A stretch of 64,000 nucleotides of DNA from JAZGGS01 sp963749485. Its GTDB lineage: Bacteria > Bacteroidota > Ignavibacteria > Ignavibacteriales > Ignavibacteriaceae. The notes beneath the pieces were generated by a model, which worked only from the letters and a program-made list of their open reading frames with translations, did no database searches and was not told where the DNA came from. The stretch spans positions 62,001-126,000 of the forward strand of contig CAVVMV010000013.1 of the NCBI GenBank assembly GCA_963749485.1, read 5' to 3'. Below are positions 9,816-19,333 of the stretch, piece by piece; the stretch's first letter is position 1, and each line of letters opens with the position of its first letter. Made by a program: the position numbers and the translations under genes.

Positions 9816-10869
9816 TTAAGTTACAGCAGCTTCTAATAATTTTAATTTGATAATTATCTGCATCAAGTTCTGCTCTTATTCCAAAAGGAATTGTGAATTT
9901 ATCTTTTACATGCCCAAATGATAATCCGTAAACAACAGGAATTTTTAAATCGGAAAGTCTATCCTTAAGAACTTCCATCAATGTGAATGAGTTTGTAAAC
10001 GATGGATTTTCTTCTTTCGATTCACAATATCTAAAAACACCAAGGGCAATGCCTGCTGCTTCATCAAATTTTCCTGCTTGCATCATTTGCGTAAGCATCC
10101 TGTCAACCCTGTAGGGTTCTTCTATGTACTCTTCAAGGAAAATTATTTTTCCTTTTGTATCAATATCATAATCTGTTCCTATTAAAGAAACAACGATTGA
10201 TAAATTCCCGCCTACCAGTTCACCTCTTGCTGTTCCACTGCTTATAGTGGTTAGTCCATAAATATTTTCATTATTTCCTGAATCAGAACTTGTTAGACTC
10301 AAGCTCTTCAACTGGATTAAGTAATACATCGCTTAAAATATTTTTTAGAAAAATCATTATAAGTTGATATTCCTACAGGTCCGTGAAAAGTAATTAATCC
10401 TGTTTTTTTATAAATGCCGTAAAGAAGCGCTGTAACATCGCTGTAACCGATTAATACTTTTGGATTTTCTTTTATGATGTTATAATCAATGTGCGGAAGA
10501 ATTCTTACACAGCCATAACCACCCCGCGCACATACAATTCCTTTAATGTCTTCTCTTTCAAACATCTCATTAATGTCTTCTGCTCTTTCCTTATCGCTTC
10601 CTGAAAAATATCCGTTTATTAACATTAACTTATCTGAATAAACAACTTCAAAACCAAGTGATTCCAAATTTTCAATCGATTTTTCCTTTTCCTTGTTTGA
10701 TATATAGCTCCCGGGAGTTATAAGTGCGAGCTTATCACCCTTTTTAAGCTTTGAGGGTTTGATGACCTCTTTGCTTCTATAAAAAGAATTGGTTGCAAAA
10801 GTATTAGATTTAACTGAAGCAGCAGCAACGGATGCAGCAGAAACTGTTTTAATAAAATTTCTTCTTTTC
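9816..10869 (-). CDS. LD-carboxypeptidase (peptidase S66), frameshifted
   Basis: Muropeptide LD-carboxypeptidase that trims tetrapeptide stems during peptidoglycan recycling. Family blocks are present: GDKLALITPGSYIS, GYFSGSDKERAEDIN, VCARGGYGCVRILPHIDY (nucleophile region), LIGYSDVTAL, FHGPVG, GGNLSIV and LEEYIEEPYRVDRML. The N-terminus contains RRNFIK followed by an alanine-rich stretch, resembling a twin-arginine signal. No clean ATG, GTG or TTG stands before it in the same frame, so the start (about 10869) is approximate and probably hidden by an indel. Frame changes also occur near 10335, 10315 and 9845. Beyond the last, the natural ending KLLEAAVT with a stop at 9816 appears. It lies directly after the acyl-CoA synthetase gene. 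Confidence 0.78.
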
Positions 10870-10874
10870 TATTT

Positions 10875-12940
10875 TTAGCACTTAATTCTTATATCAACAG
10901 CATAAATTTTATCATTTTCCGTAACAAGCAAAGGATTAAGATCGCACTCAGTAATTTCTTTATTATTGATCATCATTTGTGCTACAGATTTAATTGTTGA
11001 TTTAATTTTTTTCATATCAACAGGTTTATCACCGCGCACGCCTTTTATTATTTTACCAATCTTCGTTTCGTTTATCATTGCCACAATATCATTTTCATTA
11101 ACAAAAGCAGATCTTATTGTAGTATCTTCAAAATATTCTACATACTTCCCTCCTAAACCAAACATAACCATTGGACCAAAATTCGGATCGCGGAATCCAC
11201 CAACTAGTAATTCAAATTTTGGAATGAGAAATGGCTGTAAAAGAAATGAATCAATTATTAAATTTTTCTTTTTAAAATTATTTTTCATTTCTTCTACATT
11301 GCTAATTAGCTCTTCCCTGCTTTTAATATTTAACACTACACCTTTAAGATCAGATTTGTGAATTATCTTTTCACCAATAGCTTTTAGAACAACCGGGAAT
11401 TCTATTTTCTGATTTTTCAGCTCATCAAAATTTAAAATCTGTGATGGAATTATTGGAATGTTGTAGCAATCTGCAACTTTTTTTACTTCTTCTTGTGTTA
11501 AGAATTTATCTTTTAACCCTGCAAAGTTGATCCCTTCAATTTTAGTTTTGTTTACAATAAGTCTTCCATCAGTTGCCGGGTTTATTTTTAAACTTTAACA
11601 AATTGGAAATTACAACAGCTGGTTCTTCAGGTCGTCTGAAAAGTGATCTCTTCAGTTTTGAATTTTTTCGATACTCTTCCCAAAATTCCGGCAGCGGCAT
11701 TACTAACTGGAAAATAGGTTTGCTGGATTGAATATCATTAATGTTTTCAATAACCGGCATAGCTGGAACCATAACCGGTTCAACAAAAATTGAAATAACC
11801 GCATCAACATTTTCATCATTCAACAAGTATTTCGTTCACCTGTTTGTATTGTTCAGCAGTTCCGCCGGGAAGAAGATCAACAGGATTATTTACACTTCCT
11901 TGCGGCGGAACAATTTCACGCAAGCGTGTTTTAGTTTTTTCTGTTAGCTCTGCAAGTTCAAGATTGTTTTTTTCCAGCGTATCAACTGTTAATATCGCAG
12001 GTCCGCCTGCATTTGTTAAAACTGCAATCCTGTTACCTTTGGGAAGGGGAAACTCCTCAAATCCTTTTGCTGTGTTAAACATATCATTAAGATCATCGGC
12101 ACGTAAAATTCCAAACTGTTTTAGCACAGCATCCACAACTTTATCGCTGCTGCCCAAAGCACCTGTATGCGATGAAGCAGCTTTCATTCCGCTGGAAGTT
12201 CTCCCACCTTTAACAATTATAACCGGCTTGGATATCTTTCCATCAATAAAATAATTAATGAATTTTTCTCCATCTTCAAAGCTTTCAAGGTAATAAGTAA
12301 GCACGCTAACATTTTTATCAACTTTCCCAATAATCGAAGCAGATCATTTTCATTTACATCTGCTTTATTGCCAACACTTATAAACTGGGAGAATTTTATA
12401 TCGGTTTCTCTAAGCGAATTTAATACTGCAGCACCAATTGCCCCACTCTGCGAACAGAAAGCCATTCTACCGTTAAGAGGTTCCTCAGCAACGAATGTTG
12501 CATTCATTTTTACTTCGCTATAAAGTATTTATTATACCCATGCAATTTGGACCAACCAGCCGGGCGTTTGAATTTTTAACCAGCTCAACAATTTCTTTTT
12601 CTTCTTTTTCTCCTTCCTCACCTGTTTCCTTAAAACCTGCTGTTACCAGTAGGATTGCTTCGGTCCCTTTATTTAACAACTGTTCCAGTGTTTCTTTAAC
12701 AAACTGTTTTGGAACCATAACAATCGCAAGGTCTATTTTTTCATTTATTGAATCAATAGATGGATTACATTTGTAACCAAGTATCTCATCCGATTTAGGA
12801 TTTACTAAAAACAGTTTACCCGTGTAACCATATTTCTTAATTGATTTTACTAATTCGTAACCAAGCGATAATGGTTTTGAAGAAACACCTGCAACACATA
12901 TTGATTTAGGATAAAAGTAATTGTTGAAGACTGAGCTCAT
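10875..12940 (-). CDS. ADP-forming acetyl/acyl-CoA synthetase (fused alpha-beta), frameshifted
   Basis: Converts acyl-CoA, ADP and phosphate to acid, CoA and ATP, or the reverse. An N-terminal CoA-binding domain (FYPKSICVAGVSSKP, GPNCMGI) is followed by a succinyl-CoA ligase-like domain with FCSQSGAIGAAVL and the phosphohistidine region SSHTGALGSSD, then a C-terminal ATP-grasp domain (PVVLKAIGEKIIHKSDLKGV, ECDLNPLLV). At least four frame changes interrupt it, near 12510, 12310, 11820 and 11575, and the upstream ATP-grasp part (about 11340-11570) is readable only in a shifted frame. The assembled length is about 688 residues, normal for the fused enzyme. It probably supports acetate formation or fatty-acid use. 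The acid substrate is unknown. Confidence 0.83.
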
Positions 12941-13201
12941 TATTTTTCCTGATTTTATTAAAACTGCATAATAAACTTAATTGATTCTGTTAAAAGTTTC
13001 TTGAATTAAGATGAAATGATATAATATTTTTGTAAAAATTGCTTTGTTTGAAAGAAGAGATTAAAAAAACACCAGAAATTTGCGAACTAAATTTTGGGGG
13101 TGAATAACTGACCTTCTTTAGATAACTTAACTGTGCACAAGTAAAACAATCCAAATTACTAGGAACTGTTTGCTGGAATAAGATACGATTTTTAGTTATT
13201 T

Positions 13202-13276
13202 AAAGCTCCGCTGCAATTAAGAAATCTTGTATTTGCCACCCGTGATACTTGATTTTACGCAGTCGGGGCTTTTTTT
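13202..13276 (+). ncRNA. possible small RNA or leader ending in an intrinsic terminator
   Basis: AAAGCTCCGCTGC at 13202-13214 pairs with GCAGTCGGGGCTTT at 13259-13272 (one bulge, one G-T pair) across a 44-base loop, and a T run follows to 13276. A stem and T run without any plus-strand gene upstream suggests the 3' end of a small RNA transcribed from within the gap. A decayed terminator is the alternative. No known RNA family is recognised. Confidence 0.35.
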
Positions 13277-13292
13277 AAACCTCACCCTGTTT

Positions 13293-13315
13293 CCCTCTCC
13301 TTAGCAAGGAGAGGG
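13293..13315. repeat. GC-rich intergenic hairpin
   Basis: CCCTCTCCTT, loop AGC, then AAGGAGAGGG forms a perfect 10-pair stem in AT-rich surroundings. The flanks also partly mirror each other (AACCTC before, GAGGTT after). It resembles short repetitive extragenic palindromes. The hairpin at 32509-32536 also contains CCCTCTC. Mobility or function cannot be shown from one copy. Confidence 0.55.
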
Positions 13316-13335
13316 ACTAAGGAAGAGGTTATTTT

Positions 13336-13440
13336 TTATCTCATCAAAATCATCTTTTTAGTCTCAACAGAATCTCCTGCTTGAAGTCTATATAAATAAA
13401 CTCCGCTTGATAGTTGGAATTTATTGGAACGACTATTAAA
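13336..13440 (-). pseudogene. orphan T9SS sorting-domain fragment
   Basis: The minus strand reads FQLSSGVYLYRLQAGDSVET then KKMILMR and a stop at 13336, the last half of a type A T9SS C-terminal sorting domain. It has no start and an in-frame TAG just upstream of 13440. Only about 35 residues remain, so this is the 3' relic of a deleted secreted-protein gene. Confidence 0.8.
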
Positions 13441-13493
13441 CTAAAATCTTAAGTTCTTACAGATTACTATTCTTTTTAATTAAGCTTCACTTT

Positions 13494-15131
13494 TTATTTC
13501 CAACTTTCCATTATTTCACCAAAACATTGCAAGCCGCTATAGATTACGCCGCCATAACCATGTCCCGGTTTTGTCCAGGCGCCGGAGAGGTAGAGATTTT
13601 TAATTGGGGTTGCATGTCCCAGCCTGTTTTGTCCGGAGTTTTCAACGGTTTGGTCAAAACCGTATACAGCTCCTTTGTAGTTGCTCGTATATCGGATGTT
13701 TGTTAGTGGAGTACCAATTTCCTTAACTTCAATTGCATCTCTTAGGCCTGGTAAAAGTGTGTTCTCTGTTTTGTCTATAAGAATATCTGCCATTCTATCT
13801 TTCTCTTTGCGGTATTCATCTTTATTATCTTTAAAGTAATCATCCCGGTATTTTTCCCAGTGATCAAATCCCTGCAATGTCATTATGTTAAGAGTATTTT
13901 TTCCTTCAGGTGAATATCCTTTGTAAATATTATCATAGAGTGTAATAGCATATCCTCCGTTTTCTACATCTGCTTTTTTCAATAACTCGTAATCTGCTTC
14001 AAAATCATAAGTGGAATTATAAAATATTTCTGTATCGGTTATTCCAATTTCTTTAATGAGATTTTTTTTAAGTCCAAGAAATATCTGAAAACTCGAAAGA
14101 CTGACACTCAATTTTTCCAGCTTTGCCAGGTAGTCTTTAAGTACTTTATTATCATCCAGCATTTTATTAAATGTATCATACGTGTTTGCGTTTGATATTA
14201 TAACTTTTGCAGTAAATTCTTTTCCATCTTCAGTAACTACTCCGTATGCTGCATCGTTTTTTGTTAGAATTTTTTCAACTCTGCTTTTAATAATTACTCT
14301 ACCGCCGTGCCCATCAATATATTTTTCAAAGGCATCACTGATTTTTTGTGATTTACCTCTTGGATAATATCCACCATTATGCAGATATCCGAAGGTTGGC
14401 ATAGCATAATAGTAAGGCGAAAGACGTGAAGGAGGTAATCCGAAATAGACCCAAAGAGATGAAACAATAGCCTTAAGCTTTGGATTTTTTAATCTTGCAT
14501 CCACAAGGTCTCCCCACGAACGATTGAAACTTTTAAATAAGAAAGGAAATTCAGCAGGAAAGGTGTTCATATTTATTTCACCACCAGCACTTGAAAACTT
14601 GCTTATATCTGTTGTTATTCCTTCCATATCCTCGAAAATACCTACTATTCCTATCTTTTCTTCAGGGAATAATTCAATTAAATGATTAATATATGTTTGA
14701 ATATTTTTTTGAGGAACTCTGATATCATAGTCCGGAAAAATTACCCTGTATAGATTTGGGTGAGGTTCAAATTCAACTCCTTTTATTTCAGGAAAACCCG
14801 GTATAAGATTATGGATTCCATTTCTTTCTCCAACAGAAGTGGAATGAAGTGATGCATCAAATTCAAATCCACCCGGTCGTTCAAAGGTAGTTGCGTATCC
14901 ACCAAGCTTATAATGCTGTTCAATAACTAACGGTTTAAAGCCCTGTCTTGCAAATGCTGCAGCACAGCTTAGTCCCCCTAATCCAGATCCTATAATTATT
15001 GCATCAAATTCGTTTTCTTTTAGTGTACTATTAAAAGCTTTAGGGAACGATCGCCAGTCAAACGCTAAAAATGCAAGTCCCCCAAAAAATTTCTTCAGAA
15101 AGTCTCTGCGTTCAAATTGATTAGTGCTCAT
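13494..15131 (-). CDS. CrtI/CrtISO-like FAD-dependent oxidoreductase with Tat-like signal
   Basis: Intact 545-residue FAD oxidoreductase of the phytoene desaturase, carotenoid isomerase and retinol saturase group. The N-terminus RRDFLKKFFGGLAFLAF fits a twin-arginine signal. The FAD-binding motif IIIGSGLGGLSCAAAFARQG begins near residue 41, followed by the acidic ribose-binding strand LVIEQHYKLGG. The C-terminal FAD segment NLYLSGAWTKPGHGYGGV is also conserved. CAAAGGAGG precedes the ATG at 15131, a strong ribosome site. No carotenoid genes are nearby, so the substrate cannot be inferred from context. The Tat-like signal is unusual for a cytosolic carotenoid enzyme and suggests a periplasmic or membrane-associated location. 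Confidence 0.85.
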   Translation of the reverse strand: MSTNQFERRDFLKKFFGGLAFLAFDWRSFPKAFNSTLKENEFDAIIIGSGLGGLSCAAAFARQGFKPLVIEQHYKLGGYATTFERPGGFEFDASLHSTSVGERNGIHNLIPGFPEIKGVEFEPHPNLYRVIFPDYDIRVPQKNIQTYINHLIELFPEEKIGIVGIFEDMEGITTDISKFSSAGGEINMNTFPAEFPFLFKSFNRSWGDLVDARLKNPKLKAIVSSLWVYFGLPPSRLSPYYYAMPTFGYLHNGGYYPRGKSQKISDAFEKYIDGHGGRVIIKSRVEKILTKNDAAYGVVTEDGKEFTAKVIISNANTYDTFNKMLDDNKVLKDYLAKLEKLSVSLSSFQIFLGLKKNLIKEIGITDTEIFYNSTYDFEADYELLKKADVENGGYAITLYDNIYKGYSPEGKNTLNIMTLQGFDHWEKYRDDYFKDNKDEYRKEKDRMADILIDKTENTLLPGLRDAIEVKEIGTPLTNIRYTSNYKGAVYGFDQTVENSGQNRLGHATPIKNLYLSGAWTKPGHGYGGVIYSGLQCFGEIMESWK

Positions 15132-15461
15132 TTTTGCCTCCTTTGATTTTCAGTTGTTAATGTGAGAATTCCAGGAGTTATTACTGCTGTATTTAAATTT
15201 GAAGAAATTAAACCAGATAAGCAACAAATACTAAATGATTAGCAAGTAAATGCGAGAAGAATTGTGCGGTGGTATTATTTCTAACTTGGGAATTATCAGA
15301 TCTGTAACTGTTTCTCAGCCCGCTTTCAAAAAAATGTTGCCAATGGTCTTCTATCTTCTAACACCTGCCTTCTTACTTCTGTCTCCTTACATCCTACCAA
15401 TTTGAAATCCCTCCCCTTTTGGGTAAATTTGCAATCAATTTTACTAACTATACACATTTAG
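15132..15461. other. 330-base divergent promoter region
   Basis: Region between the minus-strand oxidoreductase and plus-strand leuS. It holds a pyrimidine-rich plus-strand tract at about 15346-15402 but no convincing hairpin, palindrome, RNA gene or ORF. Promoters for both directions presumably lie here. I could not identify the elements. Confidence 0.5.
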
Positions 15462-17919
15462 ATGAGATATCCACACGCAAAAATAGAGACCAAATGGCAA
15501 AAGTTTTGGGAAGAAAAAGGTATTCACAAAACCAATTTTGATGATGTTGATAAGAAGCTCTACGCACTTGTAATGTTCATTTATCCCTCCGGTGCAAAAC
15601 TTCATTGCGGGCATTGGTACAACTATGGTCCTTACGATTCCTGGGTTCGTTATAAAAAATTAAAGGGCTTTAACGTTTTTGAACCGATGGGTTTTGATGC
15701 TTTTGGTCTTCCTGCAGAAAACTATGCAATTAAAACCGGAATTCATCCTCAGGATAGTACATTAAAAAATATAGATGATATACGTATCCAGTTAAAGAAA
15801 ATGGGATGTATGTATGATTGGAATTCTGAGCTGTTAACCTGCGATCCCGAATATTATAAATGGAACCAGTGGCTCTTCTTACAGCTTTACAAAAAAGGAT
15901 TGGCTTACAAGAAGAAAGCGCCGGTTAACTGGTGTCCTAAAGATCATACTGTGCTTGCAAATGAACAGGTTCACGATGGAAAATGTGAAAGATGCGGAAC
16001 TGATGTAATTCAGAAAAATCTTTCTCAATGGTTTTTTAAGATTACTGATTATGCAGAGGAACTTTTGCAAGGATTGGATAAGATCAACTGGCCTGAAAAA
16101 ACAAAACTTATGCAGCGTAACTGGATTGGTAAAAGCGTTGGCGCTGATGTTACTTTTAACGTGGATGGAAGTGATGATAAAATAAAAGTCTTTACAACAA
16201 GACCTGACACATTATTTGGTGCAACTTATATGGTTTTAGCGCCTGAGCATCCACTCGTTGAAAAGCTTACAACTGAAGATCAAAAACAGCAGGTTAACGA
16301 TTATATAAATTCAGTAAAATCTTTAACTGAAATTGAGCGAACATCAACTGTAAAAGAAAAAACCGGTGTGCCAATTGGTGCTTACGCTATAAATCCTGCT
16401 CATAATAAAAAAATTCCAATCTGGATTGCTGATTACGTTCTGCAATCTTACGGAACAGGAGCTATTATGGCTGTTCCCGGGCAGGATGAAAGAGATTGGG
16501 AATTTGCAGAAAAGTTTGATCTTCCAATAATAAGAACAGTGCAACCGCCCAATGATTTTGAAGGAAAGGCTTTTTTAGGTGATGGTCCTGCTATCAATAG
16601 TGATTTTCTTAACGGGCTGAATGTAAAAGATGCAAAAGCTAAAATGATTAAATGGCTGGAAGAAAAAGAAATTGGCAAAGGAACTATAAATTATAGATTG
16701 AGAGATTGGCTTATATCCCGCCAGCGTTATTGGGGAACTCCTATTCCAATTATTCATTGTGAAAATTGTGGAGAAGTTCCGGTTGATGAAAATGATCTTC
16801 CTGTAAAACTTCCTTATGATGTTGATTTTAAACCGGGAGGCGAATCACCTTTAACATCGCACAGCGATTTTATAAATGTAAAATGCCCAAAATGCGGAAG
16901 CGATGCTAAACGAGATCCTGATACAATGGATACATTTGTTGATTCTTCCTGGTATTATCTTCGTTTCCTTAAATCCAAATATTTCTGATGCCATTTTTGA
17001 TAAAGATAAAGCTGAAAAATGGATGCCGGTTGATATGTATGTTGGCGGTGCAGAACATGCTACAATGCATCTGCTTTATGCAAGATTCATTCATAAGTTT
17101 ATAAGAGATCTCGGTTTACTAAATAGTGATGAACCTTTTACCAAATTGCTTCACCAGGGAACTATTACAAACCAGGGTGTGAAGATGTCAAAATCAAAGG
17201 AGAATGTTGTTAATCCTGATGACTTTACATCAAAAGTTGGTGCAGATATTTTTCGTTTGTACCTTATGTTTATGGGTCCATTTGAAATGGGCGGCGATTG
17301 GAGTGATAAAGGAATTTCAGGCACAGAACGATTTGTAGAACCGGGTTTATGAATTTTTTCGAACAGCATAAGAACATTTTAATGAAGTGAATCCCACAAA
17401 TGAATATGATTTGAATTCTCTTACCGAGCAGAAAAATTTGTTTACAGGAAAACAAACAGGCAATTCATAAAGTGGATGAAGAGTTGGAATATTTTCGTTT
17501 TAATACTGCAATTGCTGCTTTGATGGAATTATTGAATAATCTTAAAGATCTTACATGTCATGTTCAAAAGAAATACAGGCATACGTGCTAAACCAGTTTT
17601 GCTGTTATGCTTGCTCCTTTAGCTCCTCATCTTGGAGAGGAATGTTGCAATATTTTAGGCAATAATAAATCTTTGTTTCAAAATCCTAGTATGGTTTAAA
17701 GCTGATGTAAAAGCTTTAGCTTGAAGATTCAATTAATATTGCTGTACAGGTAAATGGAAAATTGCGTGCCACTATTGAAATGCCGATTGATAGTGAGCAA
17801 GGATACTGTTAAGGAAGCAGTATTTGAGATGATGAAAAAGTTACAAACATACTACGGGTAAAAACATTGTAAAAGAGATTTACGTTAAAAATAAAATCTA
17901 TAACATAGTTGCAAAATAA
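15462..17919 (+). CDS. leuS: leucyl-tRNA synthetase, heavily frameshifted
   Basis: Charges tRNA-Leu. Class I signature in the form HCGH (SGAKLHCGHWYNYGP), GFDAFGLPAENYAI, CP1 editing domain with TTRPDTLFGATYMVLAPEHP and the proofreading aspartate segment QDERDWEFA, LISRQRYWGTPIP, and KMSKS within GVKMSKSKENVV. Zinc-type cysteine pairs occur at CERCGTD and CENCG. Frame changes lie near 16970 and then repeatedly from about 17340 to 17870. Through the broken stretch the anticodon-binding domain is still legible (FNTAIAALMELLNNL, MLAPLAPHLGEE, INIAVQVNGKLRATIEMP), ending YNIVAK at 17919. About 819 residues, normal. It precedes serS by 15 bases. Confidence 0.9.
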
Positions 17920-17934
17920 TAAATAAAGAAACTC

Positions 17935-19232
17935 ATGCTTGATATAAAATTTATTCGTGAAAATCCTGATAAAGTAAAAGCAGGAATTGCTAACAAAAAT
18001 GAAAAAGGTAATGTTGATGGGGTGTTGGCTTTAGATGAAGAAAGAAGAAATATTATCGTTCAGGTTGAAGAGTTAAAAGCTACTCGCAATAAAGTTTCTT
18101 CACAAATTCCTAAGATGAAAAAAGCAGGTGAGGATACAACGGAAGTTCTTGCCGAAATGAAACAGGTATCTGATAATGTAGCTGAGATGGATTCAAAATT
18201 AAAACACATTGATGATAAGCTTAACGGCTTATTAATGTTCATCCCTAATCTTCCGCACGAATCAGTTCCCGTTGGTAAAACTGAAAAAGATAATAAAATA
18301 ATACGCGAATGGCTTCCTGAAGGATTTTCATTTAAAAGCGAGAAGATTTTTTTAGACCATGTTGAACTGGGGAAAAATTTAAAATACTGGATTTTGAAAG
18401 AGGTGCAAAAATTTCCGGCTCAGGTTTTCCTGTCTATATTGGGAAAGGCGCAACACTTGAAAGAGCACTATTAAACTTTATGCTTGACTTCCATTTAGAA
18501 AACCACAATTACACAGAAGTATTGCCGCCCTTCTTAGTTAACAAAGCATCTATGGAAGGAACCGGGCAGCTTCCAAAAATGGAAGATGATATGTACAGCA
18601 TCGATAAAGACGGACTTTACCCTATTCCTACCTCTGAAGTTCCAATTACAAATCTTCACCGAAATGAAATTTTAACTGATGCTGAACTTCCTAAAAACTA
18701 TGTTGCCTACTCTGCATGCTTCAGAAGAGAAGCAGGTTCTTACGGTAAAGAATCAAAAGGATTTTTAAGAGTTCACCAGTTTAACAAAGTTGAGATGGTA
18801 AAAATTGTAAAACCGGAATCATCTTATGACGAGTTAGAAAAAATTGTTAGCGATGCTGAAGATATTCTGCAAGCACTTAAAATTCCCTACCGAATTAATC
18901 TTCTATGCACCGGCGACCTTAGTTTTTCCGCATCAAAATGTTATGATATTGAAACCTGGTCCCCTGCCGAAAATAAATGGCTGGAAGCATCATCCTGTAG
19001 CAACTATGAAGATTTCCAGGCAAGAAGAGCAAAAATCCGTTTTAAAAGAGAGGGCGACCCCGCCAGTGCCGGGGCAAGCAAAAAAGCCGAATTTGTTCAT
19101 ACTTTAAACGGTTCCGGTTTAGCAACCAGCAGGTTGATGGTTTCCTTATTGGAAAATTATCAAACCGAAAAAGGAACTATAAAAGTTCCGGAAGTGTTAG
19201 TAAAATATACGGGTTTCGATTTAATCAACTAA
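17935..19232 (+). CDS. serS: seryl-tRNA synthetase, one frameshift
   Basis: Charges tRNA-Ser and tRNA-Sec. The N-terminal coiled-coil arm (residues about 25-100, LDEERRNIIVQVEELKATRN) is followed by the class II core: motif 1 region LLNFMLDFHLENHNYTEVLPP, motif 2 ACFRREAGSYGKESKGFLRVHQF and motif 3 LNGSGLATSRLMVSLLENY. A frame change near 18400 separates the arm and linker from the core. The joined product is about 432 residues, normal. The ATG at 17935 is 15 bases after the leuS stop, suggesting a leuS-serS transcript. Confidence 0.93.
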
Positions 19233-19333
19233 GTTATCCCCTTTATCATTTTTTAATGATCTTTATCACAATCATCTGCTCGGATTTTTCAATCAAAAAA
19301 GATTATGATTAACTTACAGTTTATAACATTTAT

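Larger units (their letters stand above)
12941..13493. other. 553-base non-coding gap
   Basis: Gap between the acyl-CoA synthetase and CrtI-like genes, both on the minus strand. It contains three structures described separately: a long-range hairpin ending in a T run (13202-13276), a compact GC-rich hairpin (13293-13315) and a fragment of a sorting domain (13336-13440). No intact gene or tRNA is seen in the rest. Confidence 0.7.

Noticed and set aside
11844..12254. 136-codon plus-strand ORF opposite the acyl-CoA synthetase
   Set aside because: Antisense to a conserved succinyl-CoA ligase-like domain. Ser/Leu-rich composition is typical of antisense frames.
13293..13315. CRISPR or transposon end from the GC-rich hairpin
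   Set aside because: Only one clear copy with no spacer array, no flanking direct repeat and no transposase. Treated as a simple hairpin.
18844..19107. Plus-strand ORF inside serS, 87 codons
   Set aside because: It is another frame of the conserved serS core and matches no family.
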